The notes beneath the pieces were generated by a model that was given only the letters and a program-made list of their open reading frames with translations, made no database searches and was not told the origin of the DNA. Below are positions 35,461 to 44,993 of a stretch of 61,314 bases of DNA, piece after piece; positions within the stretch are counted from its first letter, which is position 1, and each line of letters opens with the position of its first letter. The position numbers and the translations under genes were made by a program. Where the stretch lies: contig JAKQLF010000069.1 of NCBI GenBank assembly GCA_029567325.1, forward strand, positions 1 to 61,314. The letters run 5' to 3'. Source of the stretch: Bacteroidota bacterium (GTDB lineage Bacteria; Bacteroidota; Bacteroidia; Chitinophagales; Saprospiraceae).

Positions 35461-38010
35461 TTATCGAATCAATGTCAGATCGCCTTTCTTCTCTAAATCA
35501 CAATCTGATTGTCTATATTTCAAATAGTAGACATAGCTATCAGGTGGTGCTGGTTTATCACTAAACATACCATCCCAACCTGCTGTAGGATTGTCACTAG
35601 AAAATACTTCTTGGCCCCATCTATTGAAAATGTGTAATTCAAAATTCGTGATACCGTTTAAGTCTCCGCAGTTGCCACCAAATACTTTGAAAATTCTATT
35701 GTTTTCTTCTCCTTCCTCCGCTTCATTGGAGTCTGGGAAAAATATTTTTGGTATTTTAAAACAAACTGATTCTATATCTTCTACAGTAACTTCTGCTGTA
35801 GTTGTGCGACAATCGTCAGTTACTGCAACGGAGTAGTTTCCAGCTTGACCGGGTACCTGCTCAGTTTCCTGAGTGCCGCCTGAACTCCATTTGATGCTAT
35901 TGAATTGCCCAGAAATCAATACACCGAGGGTAATATTACCCGTTCTACAGAAATCTTCCGCGCTTTGTGAAACCTCAACATCGGTAACAATCTTAGGAAA
36001 GCTGGTCTGGTTGACCGTGATACTTTGAGAAACTGGATTATTGCATATATCTCGCACCATTACAGTATATGAGCCTGGAGTACTGATTCCAGTAGAAGAA
36101 GCTGTCGATCCATTACTCCACACATATCCGGTAACAGGTGCATCTGCGGTCGCAGTCAACCTGCCCGACCCAGCGGTGCAAAAACTACCAAAGTCAGGTG
36201 TAATCGTTACTGCAGACACGAGCTTAGGTAAAACTACGACAGTATCAGCGGAGGCGGATTCCATACATTCGTCTACAACTGTCACGCTCAATGCGCCCGC
36301 GTTCACTTGTACAAAAGGCAAATTGGTCTGACCATTGCTCCAAGTGATTGACCGTATTGCTGCTCCAGGTGTGTATTGCAGCCCAGCTGTCATCAAACCA
36401 TTGGTACAAAACTGCCCTTGGTTGAGGGTAAGTGCAACCATTGGTTCTTGAAATTTACCCACCTTCGCAGTGTCACACAAAGTAAAACATACATTGGTAT
36501 CAATGGTCACAATGACTGAGTATTCTTCATCATCCATCACAGTTATCGAATCCGCTGTAGACCCTGTACTCCATTTATAAGCTATGGCTCCCTCAGTTTT
36601 TGCACGATAAACCCATAAAATAGGCTCATTGGGGCAGAAATTTTTTGTCTCAAGAGTTAAAGTTGGAATATCAAAATTATCGAATAAAGGATTTGACTTC
36701 GGACTGTTTTGCTGCACAAGTCTGGTTGCAGAGCTTGCAACAAGAGCCATCGTGTCCGCAGTCAGAATCAAATCAAAAAAGATAGGTCTTTCAATGGCAG
36801 TCTGACAAGAACTAGATCCCAAGGCATCAATTCTGATCATCGACGCAACTGTGTCTTGCCCATCCACCAAAACATTGGTAAAAAATACATAACCTCCGGA
36901 AGTTTTCGTACTCACAGCCTTGCCCACATAGTCTGCCAATCCTTCCGACCTTTTATATTCTTGTGCCCAAAATTGAGTGCCATCTAAATTGATTGACGCC
37001 ATCAAAGGAATAGATTTCAGATCGGCTTTGTTTACATAAGAACCTGCCATTACCAAACTCTCTCCTTGTTCTGTGATTCCACTAATATTTACAGGAAAAC
37101 TGTCATTAAGGTTTACATATTTAGCCCATTCCAAAACACCAGTTTTAGAGTGTTTCGCGACAAATGATCCAAAAAATGAATTTGGAATGTTCAATAAGTC
37201 CAAAGCGAAATATCTTCCCACCACTACCATTGAACTATCATTCAAAATGGTGATGGCTTTTGGAGAAAAAGTCGAGGTAGGTGAAGATTTGAATTTCCTG
37301 GCAAAATTTACATCTAGAGTCGGACTCAAGCTTGACAGGTAATATCCAGATTGATCATCCATATCACCCACAATGGCATACATTTTCAGAGTTGTATCAA
37401 CAGCAATGTCAGCAATAGAAAAATCATTTTGTTCTGCAGTCAATACCTTTTCAGCAATATATCGCTGCTGCTTCACATTGTATGCACCTATGACAGGAAC
37501 TGACTCTGCCGTAAAGGTGGAAGCTTGTACAATGATAGAATCATTGGGAGAAACCATTTCGACTGCAGCAATTAGATCATCATTTACTATAGAGTCTAGG
37601 TTGATAAACTTTGACCAACCAAACACCCCATCCTTGGAAAGAGATCCAAAAACCTTCTTAGCTCCGTCGGGCCTTGAAAGATTGGCCATAAAATAGATGG
37701 TATCTTTGGCAGATTGTACCAGGCCAACATTGGAGTAATCAAATTTTACCCCATCCAAAGTATCAGGGTTGAATGTGTAACTCCAAACATGATCGCCTTT
37801 ATTATCAAGTTTTGCAAAAAGCAAATCTGCAATATCCCCCTTTTTGGATTGAATTCCTCCAACCATTAAGAAGTTACCATCTTTGAGATATAAACCACCT
37901 AAGTTGATACTCGTAGAATCTATTCCCAATGGATAATTGCGGTGGAAACTACTTTGGCTATAAGATTTCAAACTCGCAAGCAATACAATAATTAAAACAA
38001 GTTGCTTCAT
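35461..38010 (-). CDS. Secreted surface protein with gliding-motility/T9SS C-terminal domain (CHU_C)
   Basis: About 849 residues starting at the ATG at 38010. A signal peptide ends at LKSYSQ. The N-terminal 430 residues form a beta-propeller-like series of strands. Several Ig/PKD-like repeats follow (about 480-750), each with a Y.WS.G.....I pattern. The end (about 760-849) is the CHU_C domain: FPDSNEAEEGEENNRIF, then LHIFNRWGQEVF and WDGMFSDKPAPPDSYVYYL. This domain directs type IX secretion and surface attachment. Function is probably adhesion or matrix. Confidence 0.85.
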   Translation of the reverse strand: MKQLVLIIVLLASLKSYSQSSFHRNYPLGIDSTSINLGGLYLKDGNFLMVGGIQSKKGDIADLLFAKLDNKGDHVWSYTFNPDTLDGVKFDYSNVGLVQSAKDTIYFMANLSRPDGAKKVFGSLSKDGVFGWSKFINLDSIVNDDLIAAVEMVSPNDSIIVQASTFTAESVPVIGAYNVKQQRYIAEKVLTAEQNDFSIADIAVDTTLKMYAIVGDMDDQSGYYLSSLSPTLDVNFARKFKSSPTSTFSPKAITILNDSSMVVVGRYFALDLLNIPNSFFGSFVAKHSKTGVLEWAKYVNLNDSFPVNISGITEQGESLVMAGSYVNKADLKSIPLMASINLDGTQFWAQEYKRSEGLADYVGKAVSTKTSGGYVFFTNVLVDGQDTVASMIRIDALGSSSCQTAIERPIFFDLILTADTMALVASSATRLVQQNSPKSNPLFDNFDIPTLTLETKNFCPNEPILWVYRAKTEGAIAYKWSTGSTADSITVMDDEEYSVIVTIDTNVCFTLCDTAKVGKFQEPMVALTLNQGQFCTNGLMTAGLQYTPGAAIRSITWSNGQTNLPFVQVNAGALSVTVVDECMESASADTVVVLPKLVSAVTITPDFGSFCTAGSGRLTATADAPVTGYVWSNGSTASSTGISTPGSYTVMVRDICNNPVSQSITVNQTSFPKIVTDVEVSQSAEDFCRTGNITLGVLISGQFNSIKWSSGGTQETEQVPGQAGNYSVAVTDDCRTTTAEVTVEDIESVCFKIPKIFFPDSNEAEEGEENNRIFKVFGGNCGDLNGITNFELHIFNRWGQEVFSSDNPTAGWDGMFSDKPAPPDSYVYYLKYRQSDCDLEKKGDLTLIR

Positions 38011-39003
38011 TAAATTGATTTGATCTGTCAACTGAACACCTATCTGCCCAGCCTTGTATTATTTCTCATCATGGAGACTTCAAACTCTTTCCGAAAATTT
38101 GTTGCCAAGATACAAAAACAAAATATGGTCAGTACCACATTCCAATTATTAACACCCTGAATCAACAAAAATCCAATACAATAACGTACAAAAGCTTTTG
38201 CCTCATGATAAATCAACATATCAAAGATAGAAACCTTTGCAAAATTTCAAAAAATATTACCGTTATGGGAGAATTAAAAAAAATGATGCGTTAGCAATCC
38301 GCCATTTTGCCTCGAGCTTCGAGCCACCAGTTACCAGCCTTTTGTTTATTTGTTTATGCGTTTAACTGAAATTCCTTTACATAAGCAAGGCCTAGCTTCT
38401 CTCCATATTTCAAAATACCTGACGCTCCATAATTTTTAAACTTTATGAAATTAACATTGTATTGTCGAAAGCTTTCCACCCCTTCATCTTTACAAACTTT
38501 ATAAACTTTCCACTTTATGAACTTATTTTCGCAATTCAGCAATTTTGCAGTTTCGCAGTTTCCCCATGAGCCTTTGTTTATTTGTTTATTTGTTTATGCG
38601 TTTATGCGTTTAACTGAAATTCCTTTACATAAGCAAGGCCTAGCTTCTCTCCATATTTCAAAATACCTGACGCTCCATAATTTTTAAACTTTATGAAATT
38701 AACATTGTATTGTCGAAAGCTTTTCACCCCTTCATCTTTACAAACTTTCCACTTTATGAACTTTCAAACTTTATAAACTTTCCACTTTATGAACTTATTT
38801 TCGCAGTTCAGCAATTTTGCAGTCCACAGTTCAGCAATTCAGCAGTCAACAGTGGTGCAGTTCAGCAATTCAGCAATTCAGCAGTTTCGCAATTTCGCAG
38901 TTCAGCCTTTAGCCACCAGCTTTTTGATTATTTGTCTAATGAAATTTCAGTACAAACTTTCCACTTTATGAACTTTCAAACTTTATGAACTTTATGAACT
39001 CAT
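38011..39003. repeat. Repeat-rich spacer with a 148-bp duplication
   Basis: No gene is seen in this 990-base spacer. Bases 38353-38500 and 38601-38748 are a 148-bp direct duplication with a single difference. Both are preceded by TTTGTTTATT-type runs. CTTTATGAACTTTC modules occur at 38752-38779 and again near 38961. From about 38801 to 38905 there is a degenerate nonamer tandem repeat based on CAGCAATTC. A GCTTCGAGC module (38316-38324) is shared with other spacers. Confidence 0.85.
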
Positions 39004-39690
39004 TCAATTGATCGTAAACCTTATATACTTGATGGCCTTCCCATTCCCAAGATGCACCATTTCATAATAAGTTTTGTGTTCCAATACATCATAAGCCAAG
39101 TTATCGGCATATATGTCATTGTTGTGATAAAGCACTTTGGCGCCTGGATAAGTATCCAACACCTCTAATGTGAAGTTATACAGGGTCTCATCATCCGTTT
39201 TTAAATGAATGAGACCTCCCTTTTTGAGCAATTTTTTATATCTATCTAAAAATGAAGGAGCAGTAAGTCTCCTATTTTCTTTAGCAAGAAAAGGATCTGG
39301 GAAAGTAATCCAGATTTCAGAAACTTCATCTTCAGCAAAAAAGCTATTGATCTTTTCGATTTTGCACCTCAAAAAACCCACATTGGTGAGATTTTCGGTC
39401 AAAGCTATTTTTGCTCCCTTCCAAATTCTAGCTCCCTTGATATCCACACCTAAAAAGTTGTTACTTTTATCATTGCGGGCCAAAGCCAAGGAATACTCTC
39501 CTCTCCCACAGGCCAACTCCAAAACCAATGGCAACGGCTGCTCAAAAAATGACTCACACCATTTTCCAACCAAATTCACAGGTGTATCTGCATCTATTTC
39601 CAACACATCATTGGCAGGATCAAAGTTCTCAACCACGTTGCGAAAGCTCAAAATTTCAGAAAATTTAGTCAGTTTATTCCTCCTTGCCAT
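39004..39690 (-). CDS. trmB: tRNA (guanine-N7-)-methyltransferase
   Basis: 228 residues. SAM motif I reads LELACGRGEYSLALA (about 57-71), then GVDIKGARIWKGA and the TrmB signature region WITFPDPFLAKENRRL (about 126-141; usually FPDPWPKKRH-like). Ends with THLKT/HLKTDDE-type tail strands. It methylates G46 in tRNA variable loops. A TACATTTG box lies 24 bases upstream (39715-39722). It is a single-gene transcript, convergent with nothing obvious in the repeat spacer. Confidence 0.9.
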   Translation of the reverse strand: MARRNKLTKFSEILSFRNVVENFDPANDVLEIDADTPVNLVGKWCESFFEQPLPLVLELACGRGEYSLALARNDKSNNFLGVDIKGARIWKGAKIALTENLTNVGFLRCKIEKINSFFAEDEVSEIWITFPDPFLAKENRRLTAPSFLDRYKKLLKKGGLIHLKTDDETLYNFTLEVLDTYPGAKVLYHNNDIYADNLAYDVLEHKTYYEMVHLGNGKAIKYIRFTIN

Positions 39691-39714
39691 CTTGAATTAT
39701 TTTAATAAAGGCGG

Positions 39715-39722
39715 CAAATGTA
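39715..39722 (-). promoter_or_regulatory. Minus-7 box for trmB
   Basis: Minus-strand TACATTTG matches TAnnTTTG, 24 bases before the trmB ATG. Confidence 0.6.
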
Positions 39723-39805
39723 AGAATTTTGAATTTTTTAAACTTTGTTATGGACTTTGTATAAAATATTAAAAGCATTAAATCCTTATTTTAAGCCTAA
39801 AAATG

Positions 39806-39813
39806 TACTTTTG
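39806..39813 (+). promoter_or_regulatory. Minus-7 box for purH-coaX
   Basis: TACTTTTG matches TAnnTTTG; it implies a leader of about 100 bases before the purH ATG. Confidence 0.55.
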
Positions 39814-39919
39814 CAGCCTCATTTTACGCACTTGATACCAATTCGACAGGAAAAATGAAATCGACATTCAAATTGATCCTCAGACTGGTAACTGTAAAAA
39901 CTCAAATACTAAATTTATA

Positions 39920-41449
39920 ATGTCAGTCAAAAAGATAAAATCAGCGCTTATTTCCGTCTTTAATAAAGAAGGTCTTGATCAAATCGTAAAAGAGCTCATT
40001 GCTCAAGAGGTGAAAATATATTCTACCGGGGGCACACAAACTTTCATTGAGTCGTTGGGTGGTCACGTAGAAAGGGTCGAAGATCTTACTGGATACCCTT
40101 CTATTTTAGATGGTAGAGTCAAAACTTTACATCCAAAAGTATTCGGCGGAATCCTGGCTATCAGAAATGATGAGCACCAAAGCCAGTTGGAGAAATATGA
40201 CATACCGCAGATTGATCTGGTCATCGTTGATTTATATCCATTTGAAGATACCGTTGCAAGCACAACTGATGAAGACGCCATCATTGAAAAAATAGATATC
40301 GGTGGTATAGCCTTGATAAGAGGTGCAGCCAAAAATTTCAACGATGTGGTCATCATCCCGTCCAAAAATGAATATGCCATTTTGCAAGACATCCTTACCA
40401 ACCAACACGGTGAAACGGACCTTGGCACTAGAAAAGACTTGGCAAGAAGGGCTTTTAAAGTTTCTTCACATTATGATACAGCCATTTTCAATTATTTTGA
40501 TGCGGTACAACCAAATGAACCTTCTTTCAAACACTCCATTTTGGAATCCAAAGTATTGAGATACGGCGAAAACCCACACCAACAAGGAATATTCTTTGGA
40601 GATATGGGCGCCATGTTTGAAGTGATTGGCGGCAAAGAACTTTCTTTCAACAATTTAGTGGATGTTGATGCTGCAGTGGCATTGATGCGTGAATTTAAAG
40701 ACGGCATGCCAGCTTTTGCCATTTTAAAACATACCAATGCTTGTGGTGTGGCCGTGAGGCCGACAGTCCTTGATGCCTGGAAAGACGCATTGGCCGGCGA
40801 TCCAGTGTCTGCATTCGGGGGTATACTCATTTCAAATGCTACGATAGATTTAGCTACAGCACAAGAGATAGACAAATTATTCTATGAAGTATTGATAGCA
40901 CCCGATTTTGCACCAGATGCATTGGCACTGCTTACAGCCAAAAGCAAGAGAATACTTTTAAAGATCAAACATTTTGAGCCTCAAAACAAATCTTATAAAA
41001 GTATTTTGAATGGTGTGATTCAACAAGACACTGATTTGAGCGTAGAAAAAGAAGAAAATCTCACTTTTGTCACAAAAATAAAACCAACAGAATCTCAAAT
41101 TGCAGACTTGCTTTTTGCTAATAAGTTGGCCAAACACCTCAAATCAAATACCATCGTTTTGGCTAGAAACAACCAATTACTTGGTATGGGTTGTGGCCAA
41201 ACTTCACGGGTTGATGCCTGTAAAAATGCCATCGAAAAAGCCATCGAATTTGGTTTTGATTTACAAGGCGCTGCTATGGCGTCAGATGCATTTTTCCCTT
41301 TCCCTGATTGTGTGGAAATTGCGGCCAAGGCTGGTATTTCCAGTGTGATTCAACCCGGTGGTTCTATAAAAGACCAATTGAGTATTGATTTTTGTGATGA
41401 GCATGGACTAGCAATGGTTATGACAGGTATAAGACACTTCAAACACTGA
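39920..41449 (+). CDS. purH: Bifunctional AICAR transformylase/IMP cyclohydrolase
   Basis: 509 residues in two domains. The N-terminal MGS-like IMP cyclohydrolase has DGRVKTLHPKVFGGIL near 65. The C-terminal AICAR formyltransferase (about 200-509) has LRYGENPHQ near 213 and KHTNACGVA near 272. It performs the last two steps of de novo purine synthesis. Its TGA stop overlaps the coaX ATG by one base (TGATG), giving translational coupling. Confidence 0.96.
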   Translation: MSVKKIKSALISVFNKEGLDQIVKELIAQEVKIYSTGGTQTFIESLGGHVERVEDLTGYPSILDGRVKTLHPKVFGGILAIRNDEHQSQLEKYDIPQIDLVIVDLYPFEDTVASTTDEDAIIEKIDIGGIALIRGAAKNFNDVVIIPSKNEYAILQDILTNQHGETDLGTRKDLARRAFKVSSHYDTAIFNYFDAVQPNEPSFKHSILESKVLRYGENPHQQGIFFGDMGAMFEVIGGKELSFNNLVDVDAAVALMREFKDGMPAFAILKHTNACGVAVRPTVLDAWKDALAGDPVSAFGGILISNATIDLATAQEIDKLFYEVLIAPDFAPDALALLTAKSKRILLKIKHFEPQNKSYKSILNGVIQQDTDLSVEKEENLTFVTKIKPTESQIADLLFANKLAKHLKSNTIVLARNNQLLGMGCGQTSRVDACKNAIEKAIEFGFDLQGAAMASDAFFPFPDCVEIAAKAGISSVIQPGGSIKDQLSIDFCDEHGLAMVMTGIRHFKH

Positions 41450-42183
41450 TGTCCAATAGGCTGTGTATAGATTTGGGAAATAGCAGATGTAAATATGCTG
41501 TTTATGGGGAAGAGGACGAAGTACTGTTGTATAAAAACACTCAGGACCTGGACTTGGAAATCATTGATGAATTGATGCTTGAGTTTAATGCTCAAAAGAT
41601 AGGTTTATGCGCAACTCGAAATATTGAAGAAAAAGACTTACACCAAATAAAAGCAAAGTGGCATCTTTTTGTAATTGACCACCAAACAAAGGTGCCAATC
41701 ACGAATCATTATAAAACACCAGCCACATTAGGTAAAGATCGACTGGCTGCTGTAGTGGCTGCGTCTGTTGTTTATAGTGAAGAAAATTGCATCGTTGTAA
41801 GTGCTGGTACTTGTATCACTTATGATTTTATAGACGCTGAGAAAAATTATTTTGGCGGTGTTATTGCTCCTGGAATCAAAATGCGTTTGGATGCTATGCA
41901 TCATTTTACAGACAAGTTGCCAGCTGTGGAGGTCTTTTTGAATGAAGAAATAATCGGTGGTTCCACTGTAGAAGCCTTGCAAAATGGAGGTGTGTGGGGC
42001 GCTATTTTGGAATTTGATTCGTTTATTGAAAAAATTGAAGCCAAGTTTGGTAAGTGCAAAGTCATTTTATCTGGGGGAGATGCAATCTTTTTTGCAGAAA
42101 ACTCAAAATTTGAGATATTTGCACACTCAAATTTGGTTCTTGACGGACTAAATGAAATAATGAGGTTTAATGATATACAATAA
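41449..42183 (+). CDS. coaX: Type III pantothenate kinase
   Basis: 244 residues of the ASKHA fold. The N-terminal phosphate-binding LCIDLGNSRCKYAVYG is followed by TLGKDRLAAVVAA, VSAGTCITYDFID (catalytic Asp) and GVIAPGIKMRLDAMH. It phosphorylates pantothenate, the first step of CoA synthesis; the type III enzyme needs a monovalent cation. It overlaps purH by one base and the next gene by 14 bases. Confidence 0.95.
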   Translation: MSNRLCIDLGNSRCKYAVYGEEDEVLLYKNTQDLDLEIIDELMLEFNAQKIGLCATRNIEEKDLHQIKAKWHLFVIDHQTKVPITNHYKTPATLGKDRLAAVVAASVVYSEENCIVVSAGTCITYDFIDAEKNYFGGVIAPGIKMRLDAMHHFTDKLPAVEVFLNEEIIGGSTVEALQNGGVWGAILEFDSFIEKIEAKFGKCKVILSGGDAIFFAENSKFEIFAHSNLVLDGLNEIMRFNDIQ

Positions 42184-43516
42184 AAGTAGTATAATTTGCT
42201 GTTTTCTTGCAACAATCACTTGCACTGTCCTATTAGGTCAACGCAGTGATAACTCACCATACAGTAGGTTTGGTATTGGTGACAGGATAGACAGAAATCT
42301 TTCCGCATCGAGGTCGATGGGTAGCCTGAGTGCTGCTTTTTTAGACCCTTACAACCTCAATACAACCAACCCTGCTGCCCTTCCATACATTTATGCATCT
42401 AGCTTTGAAGTAGGAGGTAACCTGAAATACAGAGTGCAGGATGATGGAAATAATAGCAATGGGTTTTGGGGCGGTGGCTTAGATTACATTTCACTTTCTT
42501 TCCCTTTGAGTAATCCCATAAATGACGCCTATGAAGGCGTTCAGAAGGACAAAAAATGGGGAATGAATATTGGCCTATTTCGCAATAGCAGCGTAGGTTA
42601 CAACATCAGCTCCACAGATTCTATACAAGATCTGAGTAAAGTGGTCAGGAATTATTCAGGCCAAGGTGGTACTTACAATTTTGTGGTTGGCACGGGCTAT
42701 CGATACAAAAATTTCTCAGCTGGTATCAACTTGGGATATCTGTTTGGGAACATCAGTTACAATAAAGAAACAAATTTTCAAGGTCTTACACTACCTTTTA
42801 ACAATGATTTCAGCGAAAATTACTTTATTAGAGGTTTTTCTTGGAAAGGTGGTCTGATGTACACAATGACTTTGAACGAAAAAGAGCTAGAAACTAACAA
42901 AAATGCACAACCCAAAAAGCTGATTTTTGGTTTATCTGGTAACAGTGCTACTGGTTTTTCTACCGATGGAGAGAAATTTGAGTATGCAAGACAATTTTTG
43001 GGAAATGTCACAGTGACTGACACCATCACAACACAAAGAGACATTGCAGGTAAAGGAAAATTACCTGCCGAATTTAATTTTGGAGCATTCTATTATAATG
43101 GAGAAAAATATGGTTTAGGATTTGATGTTGGATATGGGGCTTGGAGTACCTATTTCAATGATGCTAATTATGAAAATATTAACAGCCTCAATAACACTTA
43201 TTCTGTATCATTTGGTGGATATATCCGTCCTGATTATAAATCGTTCACAAACTTTTTTAAAAGAGTTCAATATCGATACGGCGTATATTACCGACAAGAT
43301 GCCAGAGTTGTTACCGGAAAACAACTTGATACTTACGGTCTGACATTGGGTATGGGATTACCTTTTGTTTTTCAAAGAAAATTTTCTAATGTCAACTTAG
43401 GTTTGGATCTTGGACAATTTGGAAGTGGCACACCAGTTACGGAAAAATATATAAAGTTGAATTTTGGATTCAATTTTAATGATGATGAATGGTTTATAAA
43501 ACGCAAATACAATTAA
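42170..43516 (+). CDS. Outer-membrane beta-barrel protein (YSRFGIGD family)
   Basis: 448 residues with a signal peptide (ends near LLGQRS) and then NSPYSRFGIGDRIDRNL. The remainder is the glycine- and aromatic-rich alternating strand pattern of a FadL-like or OmpA-like barrel. A protein with this YSRFG start is commonly found in Bacteroidota next to coaX. The function is unknown; outer-membrane transport is plausible. Its start lies 14 bases inside coaX. Confidence 0.75.
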   Translation: MIYNKSSIICCFLATITCTVLLGQRSDNSPYSRFGIGDRIDRNLSASRSMGSLSAAFLDPYNLNTTNPAALPYIYASSFEVGGNLKYRVQDDGNNSNGFWGGGLDYISLSFPLSNPINDAYEGVQKDKKWGMNIGLFRNSSVGYNISSTDSIQDLSKVVRNYSGQGGTYNFVVGTGYRYKNFSAGINLGYLFGNISYNKETNFQGLTLPFNNDFSENYFIRGFSWKGGLMYTMTLNEKELETNKNAQPKKLIFGLSGNSATGFSTDGEKFEYARQFLGNVTVTDTITTQRDIAGKGKLPAEFNFGAFYYNGEKYGLGFDVGYGAWSTYFNDANYENINSLNNTYSVSFGGYIRPDYKSFTNFFKRVQYRYGVYYRQDARVVTGKQLDTYGLTLGMGLPFVFQRKFSNVNLGLDLGQFGSGTPVTEKYIKLNFGFNFNDDEWFIKRKYN

Positions 43517-43534
43517 TAAATTAATAACAGAAAG

Positions 43535-44932
43535 ATGAAAAAATTGCTCTTTTTATTGTTTGTATCTTCTTACGCGCTTGCATCTTTTGGTCAGTGTGCT
43601 AGTTGGGAAGGTAGTGCTAACAAAGATGAACTCGAAAATTACCACGTAATCTACAGACAGTTTATGAAAAATCAGAATTATGCTGGTGCATTTGAAAACT
43701 GGAACAAGGTTTTCGCAATTGCTCCTTCAGCTGATGGAAAAAGAGACATCCAGTACATGGATGGTATTGAATTATACAAGGACAAATTCACCAAAGCGAC
43801 TTCAGAAGCGGACAAAGAAGCGGCTAAAAAAGCAGCGCTTGCCATCTATGATCAATTGGTAAATTGCGTTTCTAGTAAAGCAATTCCTTGCGATGGTGAA
43901 GATTGTGTCAACAAAAAATTGGCTTTTGTTTATGGTAGAAAAGCATTTGATATGTTTTACACTTTCAACATGCCTTATGATGAAAACATGGAAGCCATCA
44001 ATAAAGCCATTGAGTTTGGCGGTAATGACAACGAGTACATCATTTTTGCACCTGCAGCGAGCATTTCTGTTTATCAATTTCAAAACAAATTGATGGAAAA
44101 AGCCAAAGTTGCAGATTTGTACAAAAAACTCAACGAAATTGCTGACCACCAAATCAATAACAATGCAAATCTCTCTGCTTATTACACCCAAGCAAAGGAG
44201 AACATGAACGGTACTTTTGCTACCATCGAAGATCAAATTTTTGATTGCGAATATTTCAAAGAAAAATTCCAACCAGAATTTGAAAGCGATCCAGACAATC
44301 CTACTGTTTTGAAAAAACTCATCCTTACTTTGAAAGAGAAAGGTTGTGGTGAAGACGACGAATTCATGATGCAACTCAACAGCCAGTGGAGTAAATACGC
44401 AGCTCAAGAAAACGAAAGAATTCAATCTGAGTACGAAGCTAACAACCCAGCTTATGTTGCTAAAAAATTGTACGAAGAAGGCAAATTTGGTGAGGCTATA
44501 GAAAAATATGACGAAGCTATTTCTGGTGAAAATGATCCTCAGAAAAAAGCACTCTTACTTTTCGGAAAAGCTTCTATCCAATTTAGAAAATTGGGCCAAT
44601 ACGGCGCTGCAAGAGCAACTGCTTATGAGGCTGCCAAATTGAAGCCAAACTGGGGTAGACCTTACATGTTGATTGGTGATATGTACGGTAAAACTGCAGG
44701 ATCATGTGGTGACTCTTGGACTCAAAGACTTGCAATCATTGCTGCAATCGACAAATATGCTTACGCAAGATCAATAGATGGCGAAGTTGCAGGAGAAGCT
44801 AGTGGCAGAATCGGAACTTACAGTAGATCACTTCCTGACCAAGAAATGGGATTCATGAGAGGTGTCAAAGAAGGTCAATCAGCATCTGTTGGTTGCTGGA
44901 TTGGAGAATCTGTGAGAGTTAGATATAAATAA
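43535..44932 (+). CDS. Secreted TPR-repeat protein
   Basis: 465 residues. A signal peptide ends at ASFGQ. The mature protein is helical with TPR motifs, clearest at about 305-385 (YEEGKFGEAIEKYDEAIS, then GKASIQFRKLGQYGAARATAYEAAKLKPNWGRP, quoted in parts). Six or more cysteines suggest disulfides in the periplasm. It follows the barrel gene by 18 bases, so it could be a periplasmic partner. No enzyme motif is seen. A strong terminator follows. Confidence 0.75.
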   Translation: MKKLLFLLFVSSYALASFGQCASWEGSANKDELENYHVIYRQFMKNQNYAGAFENWNKVFAIAPSADGKRDIQYMDGIELYKDKFTKATSEADKEAAKKAALAIYDQLVNCVSSKAIPCDGEDCVNKKLAFVYGRKAFDMFYTFNMPYDENMEAINKAIEFGGNDNEYIIFAPAASISVYQFQNKLMEKAKVADLYKKLNEIADHQINNNANLSAYYTQAKENMNGTFATIEDQIFDCEYFKEKFQPEFESDPDNPTVLKKLILTLKEKGCGEDDEFMMQLNSQWSKYAAQENERIQSEYEANNPAYVAKKLYEEGKFGEAIEKYDEAISGENDPQKKALLLFGKASIQFRKLGQYGAARATAYEAAKLKPNWGRPYMLIGDMYGKTAGSCGDSWTQRLAIIAAIDKYAYARSIDGEVAGEASGRIGTYSRSLPDQEMGFMRGVKEGQSASVGCWIGESVRVRYK

Positions 44933-44952
44933 ACATAACTTTAGAACTTATA

Positions 44953-44989
44953 AAGGCTTCATCAAGGAATTGGTGAGGCCTTTTTTATT
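44953..44989 (+). terminator. Intrinsic terminator after the TPR gene
   Basis: A 12-pair stem (AAGGCTTCATCA with TGGTGAGGCCTT, two GU pairs), a six-base loop, then a T run. It separates this transcript from the convergent amidohydrolase gene. Confidence 0.9.
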
Positions 44990-44993
44990 GCCC

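Noticed and set aside
38354-38542. 62-codon frame on the minus strand
   Set aside because: It lies inside the 148-bp duplication and the second copy does not keep the same full frame.
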